The notes under the pieces: generated by a model
What the model saw: the letters and a program-made list of their open reading frames with translations, nothing else
What the model was told of the DNA's origin: nothing
Databases searched by the model: none
Part shown: positions 1 through 6,634 of the stretch, in pieces
Position numbering within the stretch: the first letter of the stretch is position 1
Layout of the letters: every line of letters starts with the position of its first letter
Made by a program: the position numbers and the translations under genes
Source: Novosphingobium sediminis
Lineage (GTDB): Bacteria; Pseudomonadota; Alphaproteobacteria; Sphingomonadales; Sphingomonadaceae
Direction of reading: 5' to 3'
Length of the DNA stretch: 64,000 nt
NCBI RefSeq assembly: GCF_007991615.1
Contig: NZ_BJYR01000010.1
Span: 94,698 to 158,697 of the forward strand

Positions 1-1
1 G

Positions 2-1264
2 TCAATGATGACAGCGTTCTCGGGCCTCTCGCGCAGCTTCCTGCAACTTGGTGCAGCGCGGATCGGAGTAGGTGTGGGCGAGGCGACCGCTGGTCCCTGT
101 TCCTACTCGTTGTTGGGCGACTATTTTCCGGCCCATCGCCGCGCAACAGCCGTCGCGATCTTTTCGTCGGGCATTTACCTCGGCGGCGGATTCTCGCTCT
201 ACATCGGCACAGCTATTGCGGGCGGCTGGAACCACGCCTTTCCGATCCACGCACGCCCATTCGGTCTGGCCGGATGGCAAGCCGCCTTCCTTGCCGTCGG
301 TCTGCCCGGCCTTGCTCTGGCGCTATGGGTCCGTAGCCTGAGAGAGCCTATCCGTGGCCGCTTTGAAGCAGCTCCCGCAGATGATGCCCCGCGCCCGGCG
401 ACACAGCCCGCAACGGTTGCCGCTTTTATGCGTGATCTGGCGGCGATAGTACCGCCCTTCACACTTCTGGCAGCGGCTCGGCGTGGTAATGGGGCTCTTC
501 TCGGCAATCTTGCGATCGCCGCAGGACTTGCCGTGCTGGGCACTGCACTTTCGTTTCTGATTGGTGATCCAGCCCAATGGATTGCGCTTGGCATTGGAAC
601 GTACGCCATCGCCTCCTGGGCCGTCGCCCTTCGGCACGATGATCCTGAGGCATTCAGCGTGATCTGGGCCTCCAAGTCCGTAGTCGGGCTCAACCTTGGC
701 TATGGCCTCATGTGCGTGATCACTTATGCCAACTCGGCGTTCGGGCCTTCGCTGGTGATTCGCGAGTTTGGCGCAACTGCCGGTGCCGTCGCGCTGATCG
801 TCGGAGGGTCGGCGGCGGTCGGCGGCGCGCTGGGAGTCATTGCGGGTGGCGCTCTGGGAGATCGCCTTGCGGGTGATCGATACCACTCCCGGCGTATCCT
901 TGTCGTGATTGCGGCATTGCTGACATCGCTCGTGCCGAACTGCATCATGCTGGCGACCCATTCGCTCACGGTCGTCTACATTTGCGTGTTTCCCATGTGG
1001 TTCCTCGCCAGCTGTGCGTTGGGAGGTGCCGCCGGAACTATCGTCAACATCGTGCCCGCCACCACTCGTGCAACAGCGACCGCAGCGTTCTTCCTTTTTG
1101 CGACCATGGTCGGCCTTGCGCTCGGGCCCTATGCGGCTGGCAAGATTTCGGGCGCGTTTGGCGCCAATCTGCGCATCGGCCTCGCAGGCATCCTTGTGGT
1201 CGTGCCCTTTGCGCTGGTGGCACTTGAAGTGTGCCGCCGCGACTTGATCAGCCGCGAGCGCTAG
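2..1264 (+). CDS. MFS transporter, 5' end outside window
   Basis: Major facilitator superfamily membrane transporter; the reading frame is open at the left edge, so the N-terminus is missing. About ten hydrophobic segments are visible. Early in the visible part lies GIGVGEATAGP followed by SLLGDYFP, the arrangement typical of Spinster-like MFS proteins common in sphingomonads. A long cytoplasmic loop (DDAPRPATQPAT) separates the two halves. The C-terminal half carries the GGALGDRLAGDR loop motif. The substrate cannot be read from sequence. The preceding gene is outside the window, so operon membership is unknown. Confidence 0.85.
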   Translation, partial: SMMTAFSGLSRSFLQLGAARIGVGVGEATAGPCSYSLLGDYFPAHRRATAVAIFSSGIYLGGGFSLYIGTAIAGGWNHAFPIHARPFGLAGWQAAFLAVGLPGLALALWVRSLREPIRGRFEAAPADDAPRPATQPATVAAFMRDLAAIVPPFTLLAAARRGNGALLGNLAIAAGLAVLGTALSFLIGDPAQWIALGIGTYAIASWAVALRHDDPEAFSVIWASKSVVGLNLGYGLMCVITYANSAFGPSLVIREFGATAGAVALIVGGSAAVGGALGVIAGGALGDRLAGDRYHSRRILVVIAALLTSLVPNCIMLATHSLTVVYICVFPMWFLASCALGGAAGTIVNIVPATTRATATAAFFLFATMVGLALGPYAAGKISGAFGANLRIGLAGILVVVPFALVALEVCRRDLISRER

Positions 1265-1334
1265 GCCGCACCTCGCTGCCGCTCGGTTGCACGGTGATAC
1301 GCCTGCACTGAGTCGTTTGCCTGGTCGTCATGGC

Positions 1335-1368
1335 AAAAAGAAAAGGGGGCCGGATTGCTCCGACCCCC
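1335..1368 (-). terminator. Rho-independent terminator of the ompA-like gene
   Basis: On the minus strand a 10-bp stem (positions 1345-1354 with 1359-1368, loop of 4, one G-T wobble) is followed by a T-rich tract (complement of the A run at 1335-1344). It lies 27 bp after the stop codon of the OmpA-like gene. Confidence 0.8.
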
Positions 1369-1395
1369 CAATTCTTTTCGGCTGAACGCCGGCGC

Positions 1396-2502
1396 TTACA
1401 TGCCCGAACCCGGACCGTACGTGATTTCCACGCGGCGGTTCTGCAGTTCACGCACGCCGTCCGCGGTCGGAACGCGCGGGTTGGCTTCACCGAAGGCCTG
1501 GCTGGTGATCGAACCATCGGGGATGCCGTGGGCGCCCAGGTAGCCGCGGACCGCATCGTTGCGGCGCTGCGACAGACCGAGGTTGTACTTTGGCGTACCC
1601 GAACGGTCGGTGTAGCCCGCCAGCATGATCGGAACGCTGGCGCAGTTGCCATAGGCGGTAACTGCGTTGTCCAGGATGGTCGCTGCCTCAGGCGTGATGT
1701 TCGACTTATCCCAGTCGAAGAACACGATGTACGGACCCTTGTTGCAAACCGGAGCCGGCGGGGGCGGCGGGGGCGGCGGGGGCGGCGGGGGCGGCGGAGG
1801 CGGCGGCGGTGCGGGCGGTTCCGGCATCGGAGCCGGCTCAGCGCCGCCAAAGTTGTAAGCCAGAGTCCCGAGCAGCGAGTGCGAGCGCCAACGACCCGCA
1901 ATGGTCTGACCCGAGAGTGCGTCATTGCCGACGAACTTGAGGTTGCTGACGCTGAAGTAGCGATACTTCAGGCCCAGGTCCCAGTGCTTGGAGATCGGCG
2001 TACGCACGCCCGCGACGGCCTGCCATGCGAAGTTGGTGTCCGAATCGTCGGCACCGCCGAAGCCCGCCGTCGAGATGACATACTTCACGTTCGCTACGCC
2101 AGCACCGGCGCCCACGAAGCCCTGAAGGCCATCGTCGGGGCCGAAATCAAGCAGGCCGTTGACCATGAAGCTGAGGGCCTGAGAGCGACCGCCGAGCGTA
2201 CCGGAAGCGCGGTCGACCATGGCGCCCGTGCTGTCGGTGATGCGATCGGCGCGTGCACGGCGATAGCCGAGTTCGCTTTCAAGGCGGAAGCCGCCGAAAT
2301 CGTAACCGACGATACCGCCAATGTCGTAGCCGGTATCGCTCTTGAGGGTGGCGGCGTTGGCCACACCAGCAATCGCCAGATCGGTCTTTTCGACGACCAT
2401 CGCGCCAGCATCGACCTCGACGTACCAGGAATCTTTCTTGGCGAGCGCCGGCGTTGCGAGCGCCGTCGACGCCAGGGCCAAGCCCACGAGCAGTTTCCGC
2501 AT
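1396..2502 (-). CDS. OmpA family outer-membrane protein with polyproline linker
   Basis: A 368-residue OmpA-type protein that should anchor the outer membrane to peptidoglycan. The start at 2502 (MRKLLVGLALAS) is preferred because an AGGGG ribosome site lies 8 nt upstream; an ATG two codons earlier at 2508 is too close to it. A signal peptide ends near ATPALA. Residues about 25-225 form a beta-barrel-like domain rich in alternating aromatic and Gly residues. A proline run follows (about 232-249), then an OmpA C-terminal peptidoglycan-binding domain with FFDWDKSNITPEA, GYTDRSGT and LSQRRNDAV. It has its own terminator, and an intergenic region separates it from the phage-like genes upstream. 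Confidence 0.93.
   Translation of the reverse strand: MRKLLVGLALASTALATPALAKKDSWYVEVDAGAMVVEKTDLAIAGVANAATLKSDTGYDIGGIVGYDFGGFRLESELGYRRARADRITDSTGAMVDRASGTLGGRSQALSFMVNGLLDFGPDDGLQGFVGAGAGVANVKYVISTAGFGGADDSDTNFAWQAVAGVRTPISKHWDLGLKYRYFSVSNLKFVGNDALSGQTIAGRWRSHSLLGTLAYNFGGAEPAPMPEPPAPPPPPPPPPPPPPPPPPPAPVCNKGPYIVFFDWDKSNITPEAATILDNAVTAYGNCASVPIMLAGYTDRSGTPKYNLGLSQRRNDAVRGYLGAHGIPDGSITSQAFGEANPRVPTADGVRELQNRRVEITYGPGSGM
1756..1809. repeat. 9-bp tandem repeat encoding the OmpA proline run
   Basis: Six 9-bp units lie in tandem: four copies of CGGCGGGGG on the plus strand, then CGGCGGAGG and CGGCGGCGG. Each unit adds three prolines to the linker between barrel and peptidoglycan-binding domain. 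Because units are multiples of three, gain or loss of a unit would change linker length without shifting frame. Confidence 0.85.
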
Positions 2503-2563
2503 TCTCATTTCCCCTTTATTCGAAGTCATGCCTCGGGTGCTCCCGCCATTAGCGGCTCTCGTT

Positions 2564-2608
2564 TTTGCTTGCAAGCAAACGTGAGTGCGGGATGTTGCCA
2601 AAAGGCAA
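2564..2608 (-). promoter_or_regulatory. Palindromes upstream of the OmpA-like gene
   Basis: A perfect 16-bp palindrome (TTTGCTTGCAAGCAAA, 2564-2579) and a stem TTGCC-AAAA-GGCAA (2595-2608) lie 60-105 bp upstream of the start. They could be operator or 5' leader structures. I could not place a convincing -35/-10 pair, so their role is open. Confidence 0.35.
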
Positions 2609-2693
2609 CTAAAACAAGACATCTAGGCAACAATCCCACATCACCCAAACTCCACGCGCCACTGCCTGGGCGCTGACCTAGGGGTATGCCGGG

Positions 2694-3149
2694 TCAGGAA
2701 AGCACACCTGCACTGCGCAGCGTCGTGATGATGGCAGCGATTGCAGTTCGCGCTTGGCTGTCGATCACGCTGCCGCCGGTCGGGGCTGCAGGAGCCGGCG
2801 CCAATTGCCAATTTCCGCCAGCAAAGATCCGGTATGCCGCCGCCGCAACATCATAGGCGCGCGTACCCTCGCGCGGGGCAATGAAACGCCAGCCACCCTC
2901 GCTCCACGCTGCAATCCGGCTACTCTGTCCTGCAAATGCACCGGTCGCACCTGCGCCCACCAGCCAGCACTGGCCGTTCGTGGGGGCTGCGGGCGGGGCC
3001 GAGAGCACCGCCTCGATGGCGGGGTGAAGCAGTACATCGGCGGCCAGCAGGGCCTCGTTTACAATCACTTCCTTCTGGCTCTGCCCGGAAAACAGCATGG
3101 GAAGCGCAAACCGCGGCGAAGCGGACGAGAAACTCAAGGGGTCGGTCAT
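2694..3149 (-). CDS. DUF2793 protein, distal end of GTA cluster
   Basis: A 151-residue protein with the DUF2793 pattern: an N-terminal LPMLFSGQSQKEVIVNEAL stretch, then repeated small beta motifs (NGQCWLVG, WSEGGWRFIAPREG). Members are found at the distal end of GTA or prophage tail clusters in alphaproteobacteria, and a tail-fibre or receptor-contact role has been suggested. Here it is the last gene of the minus-strand head-tail cluster, 21 bp after the megatron gene. The exact function is unproven. Confidence 0.85.
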   Translation of the reverse strand: MTDPLSFSSASPRFALPMLFSGQSQKEVIVNEALLAADVLLHPAIEAVLSAPPAAPTNGQCWLVGAGATGAFAGQSSRIAAWSEGGWRFIAPREGTRAYDVAAAAYRIFAGGNWQLAPAPAAPTGGSVIDSQARTAIAAIITTLRSAGVLS

Positions 3150-3170
3150 GATCTTGTCCTTTCAGGGGTA

Positions 3171-5390
3171 TCATCCGGGGAAGTCGATGCGGAGCGGCAC
3201 GGACGCGGCGTTCCGCCCGATCTGACGTATGGCAAAATAACGCGGTGCACCCGCTGGCAGCCCCGCAACCTGCCCCGCCGTGATCACCAGCGCTGCAGTT
3301 GTTGTTTGCCATAGCAGCACGGGCGCGGCGGGATCTCCGATGGTAACCTCCCAGCGCTCGAACTCCTCGTTCAGCGGCGTATCGACACCATTGAGCCAGG
3401 CCCGAGCCCCGCGCGCGCGCCGCACCCAGGTCAGCGCGATCGAACCATCGTCTCGCCATGCTGCCGTGCCATGGACCGGCGAGAGAGGACGCAACGTCGC
3501 CCCCGGATCTTCGATTGGCACGCTGACCGCTGCGGCGTCGCCCAGCCCCATAGCAACGATTCGGGTGGTTGCGGGATCGCCGATCAGCGCAGGGTCAAGG
3601 CGCACCAGACTGTCGTCGATCAGTATGAATGGTTCATCCGCGAGGTGTGACCCTACTGCCCATTCCGTCCCTCCACGGCCGCGCAGCCAATTGCCTAGAC
3701 GCCACACCCCCTCACCAAGCGGCGTCGCGCTAGCAAACTGGGCTATTTCCGATCCTATCCGGGCCCGATTCGCGCCCTGCAGCAGTTGGGCAAGGTCGGC
3801 ATCGGCAAGCTGCTGGTCCAGACCAGCCAGAACCACGTCCAAGGTCGATCGGCGATCAAGCAGATTGGGTGATGCCGAGGGCAGTGCAGTCAAGGTCCTG
3901 CCCATGCGGGCCCTTGTCCGGCCTGTAGAGCCAATTGAAGTCAGCGCGCCTCCGTCGCCACCCAGATCAGCGAGCAGCGCTGCTCCGGTCCATCCCCCGC
4001 CGGATCCCGATGCAGCGGCGAAGACCGCGGACGTCAAACCGCTTCCGGTTCCGTCCCACGGCAGCGCAAATGCTTCGAGCACGGTCGGCGTCTGGACAAG
4101 GTCCGTCGGCGGATTGATCCGGCCTGGATCCGTCGCGGCCGTTGTCGGCGCTGTTGCAGCTCCGGTTGATGGGCTTGCTGTCAGCGAAAGCAGCACCCCG
4201 TCCTGCTGCCACTCCCACTGTGCAACGCGCCAAAGGCCGGAGGCGATCGGTATGCTCACGAATGTACCCGGGGCGATGGCAGGGTCGATCTCGGTAACCC
4301 TGTACGTGATCGTATCAGCCGGGCGCGTGGCGCGCCGGCTGGCATTGCCAGCAAGCACTTGCGCATCGGCCGCTGTAAGCGCTGCCGGAAGCTCGATGAT
4401 CTGGAAGTCGCCCTGTTCGCTTCGGCCAATGCCGCGTTGCAGCCCAGGTTGGTAGTCGCGCGCCACATCATAGTAACGCACGCCGCACTGTCGCACGCGG
4501 GGCAGGGGCTCGCGCTTGCGTGACCAACCGCTGGCCTTGGCATCGGTTGATCGACCATCCTTGTTCGCGGCGGCTGGACTGGGCAGGGCGATGGGTGAGG
4601 CAGGCCCGGTGGGTTCCGCCGCGTGGATCGCCAGTGTGCCACCTGAGACTGCGCAAGCAATCGGCACGGCCTCCGCGATCACTGCAAGCGCGTCTCCCGC
4701 AGAGCCCTGATCGATGCTGAATCCCGCAAGACCTACGTCTAGCTGACTTACCGCTGCGTCTGGCAGGATCGCTCGCGCAACGGCGCCAATCGATGTGCCG
4801 GTCGGGTCTGCGAGGATTTCGAAGGTCAGCGAGGGTATGCGGTTTCCGTAGTCCGCCAGAGCCAGATCCTCGAATACGGCATAGGCAATTCCGCGATAGC
4901 CCGGACATTGCGTGATGCCTTCCGCCTGGGCAATCAACGGGTCGGCTTCCTGGTCGCCGTGCCCAAGATGAACGCGCAGCTTGCCGGCCACTTTGAGATC
5001 GCCGCCTGCACCGCGCAGCAAGTTGCCGTCCGCCCAGATCCGCCCGATTCCCGCGATCGGCCTGCTGCCGATGGCCACAGCGAACGACGACGTATAGGTA
5101 TAGGTGGTGACGGACGGCCTGCCCTTGCCACTGCTCGCCGTATCCTTGTGTTCTACCAGTTCGGTCGCCCAGATCACGCTGCCTGCCGCCCGCATCTTGC
5201 CGAAGTGGAGCGGAAGTGCCGAGCCGTAGCTCGAAGTCTGGACCGTCAGGTCTTTCAGTCGCGGCCCTTCGACCCTGCGCCCCCCGCCGAAGATTGCGCC
5301 GTCGATCTGGCGACCGACGATCGCCCCGATCGAGCCGCCGATCGGGCCGCCGAATACGGTGCCGACGGCGGTCAGAAGCAAAGTAGCCAT
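3171..5390 (-). CDS. GTA megatron/host-specificity tail protein (gp15-like), short form
   Basis: Baseplate megatron protein of a GTA tail, 739 residues. The start at 5390 (MATLLLTAVGTVFGG) leaves 5 bp after the upstream stop. The glycine-rich N-terminus (GGPIGGSIGAIVGRQ), then LHFGKMRAAGSVIWATELVE and GYRGIAYAVFEDLALADYGNRIP, match the head of Rhodobacter GTA gp15. The phage-tail domain and Rcc01698-like C-terminal region follow (SRRATRPADTITYRVTEIDP; WQTTTAALVITAGQ). Rhodobacter gp15 is about 1300 residues with a TIM-barrel domain inserted after the NRIP region. Here that insert is absent and the sequence passes straight to the tail domain. Confidence 0.88.
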   Translation of the reverse strand: MATLLLTAVGTVFGGPIGGSIGAIVGRQIDGAIFGGGRRVEGPRLKDLTVQTSSYGSALPLHFGKMRAAGSVIWATELVEHKDTASSGKGRPSVTTYTYTSSFAVAIGSRPIAGIGRIWADGNLLRGAGGDLKVAGKLRVHLGHGDQEADPLIAQAEGITQCPGYRGIAYAVFEDLALADYGNRIPSLTFEILADPTGTSIGAVARAILPDAAVSQLDVGLAGFSIDQGSAGDALAVIAEAVPIACAVSGGTLAIHAAEPTGPASPIALPSPAAANKDGRSTDAKASGWSRKREPLPRVRQCGVRYYDVARDYQPGLQRGIGRSEQGDFQIIELPAALTAADAQVLAGNASRRATRPADTITYRVTEIDPAIAPGTFVSIPIASGLWRVAQWEWQQDGVLLSLTASPSTGAATAPTTAATDPGRINPPTDLVQTPTVLEAFALPWDGTGSGLTSAVFAAASGSGGGWTGAALLADLGGDGGALTSIGSTGRTRARMGRTLTALPSASPNLLDRRSTLDVVLAGLDQQLADADLAQLLQGANRARIGSEIAQFASATPLGEGVWRLGNWLRGRGGTEWAVGSHLADEPFILIDDSLVRLDPALIGDPATTRIVAMGLGDAAAVSVPIEDPGATLRPLSPVHGTAAWRDDGSIALTWVRRARGARAWLNGVDTPLNEEFERWEVTIGDPAAPVLLWQTTTAALVITAGQVAGLPAGAPRYFAIRQIGRNAASVPLRIDFPG

Positions 5391-5395
5391 GAATG

Positions 5396-5806
5396 TCAGT
5401 CCCCGGTTGAGTTCAGCGGTGTCGGCACGCGCCAACCACCAGTGGGTGGCCACGGCAACGGATCCGGCAGGAAAGTCACCCGGCCTATGCCAGCGTGGGC
5501 ATGGATGAAGCCGCCTGCCGTCCGGACCAGAAGGTGCGGTTGGATCGGGCTCACCATGACCAGCACCACATCGGCGTCCGATGGCGCGACAGCCTTGAAG
5601 CGATTGGCCTGCGCAAAGGGCAGCAGTCCGTGCACGGAAACGGTGCGCAGGCGGTATCCGGCAGGCACGACCGGCTCGCTGCCCGCCCGACGCATGGCTT
5701 CGGCCACAACGCCCACGCAGTCGAGGCCGGTTCCAGGATCGCGGCCATGAAGGCGAAAACGTGTGCCGATCAGGCTTGCGGCTGCCGCGGCAAGCGCGGT
5801 GTTCAC
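5396..5806 (-). CDS. GTA NlpC/P60 peptidase (gp14-like cell-wall hydrolase)
   Basis: A 136-residue NlpC/P60-type peptidase that should open peptidoglycan at the tail tip. The catalytic cysteine lies in GLDCVGVVAEA and the histidine in IHAHAGIGRV. I chose the GTG at 5806 because it overlaps the stop of the upstream hub gene (GTGA) and gives the family's usual length (about 140-150 residues). An upstream ATG would bury 38 out-of-family residues inside the hub gene. Confidence 0.9.
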   Translation of the reverse strand: MNTALAAAAASLIGTRFRLHGRDPGTGLDCVGVVAEAMRRAGSEPVVPAGYRLRTVSVHGLLPFAQANRFKAVAPSDADVVLVMVSPIQPHLLVRTAGGFIHAHAGIGRVTFLPDPLPWPPTGGWRVPTPLNSTGD

Positions 5807-6633
5807 CGCTGTGCTGCCGGATAGCGGGTCAATAGATCGTTCCCCGGCAGAAACGGTTCGCCCTGAAAGTTGATGGCATTGCCGAAGCGCGCCGCGCAGG
5901 TGCCCAGCGTATGGTCGCACCCCTCGCGCAACTCGATCCGCGTTCCGGCACTCACGCCCGCAGCCGTCGTGCGATCAAGCATGAGCCAAGGCCCCTCGAT
6001 CGCTTCGATCCGGCGGACGAGCCCCGCTTCCGGTCCATCGATCCAGCGCAGTGTTCCGAAGGCCAGCAGCCCGATTGCTGGCCCACCTGTCACGCGCACA
6101 GCTCCTCCATCCGCCGAAATGGCGGCTAGCGTCGCCTGATGCGTGAACGCATGGGCAGAGAGCGTGCAGCCGCCGGCACAGAATTCCGCGCGGCAGGTCG
6201 GCGCGGTCCGCGGCACGATCTGGCGCGACAGAAGATCTTTCACGGAACGCAGCTCGGCCGAAAACCCTGCCCCTTCATGGCCGACTGCCCCGATGGTGCC
6301 GGCATAAAGCGTCATTCGCTCAAGCGTTTCCCAGTCGACCAGCCCCATCGCAATCGAGCCCCCGTCGAACCGCCCCGCCGCAAGGTCTTCCTCGCGAATG
6401 GAATCATGACTGAGCGCACCCGCCACTTCGGCGCTGTCGGCCTCGAAATCGGCTGTCCGGCGAATGGCCGAAGGCACCATCCCAGGCGCAGTACGATGAA
6501 GCAGGCCGTCAAAGGACAGGTCCCTGTCGTGGCTGGTGAAGCCCAGCGTCACCCCGTCGCGCCGTTCCAGCCGCCACCAGATGGCAACCGTCTCGAGCGT
6601 CTGGCTGAACCAGACCCGTGTGCTCTCCGGCAT
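5803..6633 (-). CDS. GTA hub protein, DUF2163 (gp13-like)
   Basis: A 276-residue DUF2163 protein, the baseplate hub of GTA tails (phage lambda gpL-like). The C-terminal half carries a cysteine set, CRAEFCAGGC and CDHTLGTC, in the positions that bind an iron-sulfur cluster in the Rhodobacter hub structure (family knowledge). The N-terminal half has the conserved TLGFTSHDRDLSFDG motif. It begins 1 bp after the DUF2460 fusion gene and overlaps the peptidase gene by 4 bp, so the genes are likely translationally coupled. Confidence 0.92.
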   Translation of the reverse strand: MPESTRVWFSQTLETVAIWWRLERRDGVTLGFTSHDRDLSFDGLLHRTAPGMVPSAIRRTADFEADSAEVAGALSHDSIREEDLAAGRFDGGSIAMGLVDWETLERMTLYAGTIGAVGHEGAGFSAELRSVKDLLSRQIVPRTAPTCRAEFCAGGCTLSAHAFTHQATLAAISADGGAVRVTGGPAIGLLAFGTLRWIDGPEAGLVRRIEAIEGPWLMLDRTTAAGVSAGTRIELREGCDHTLGTCAARFGNAINFQGEPFLPGNDLLTRYPAAQR

Positions 6634-6634
6634 A

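Noticed and set aside
1667..1858. Polyglycine frame opposite the OmpA linker
   Set aside because: It is the mirror of the proline repeat; no start signal or family match.
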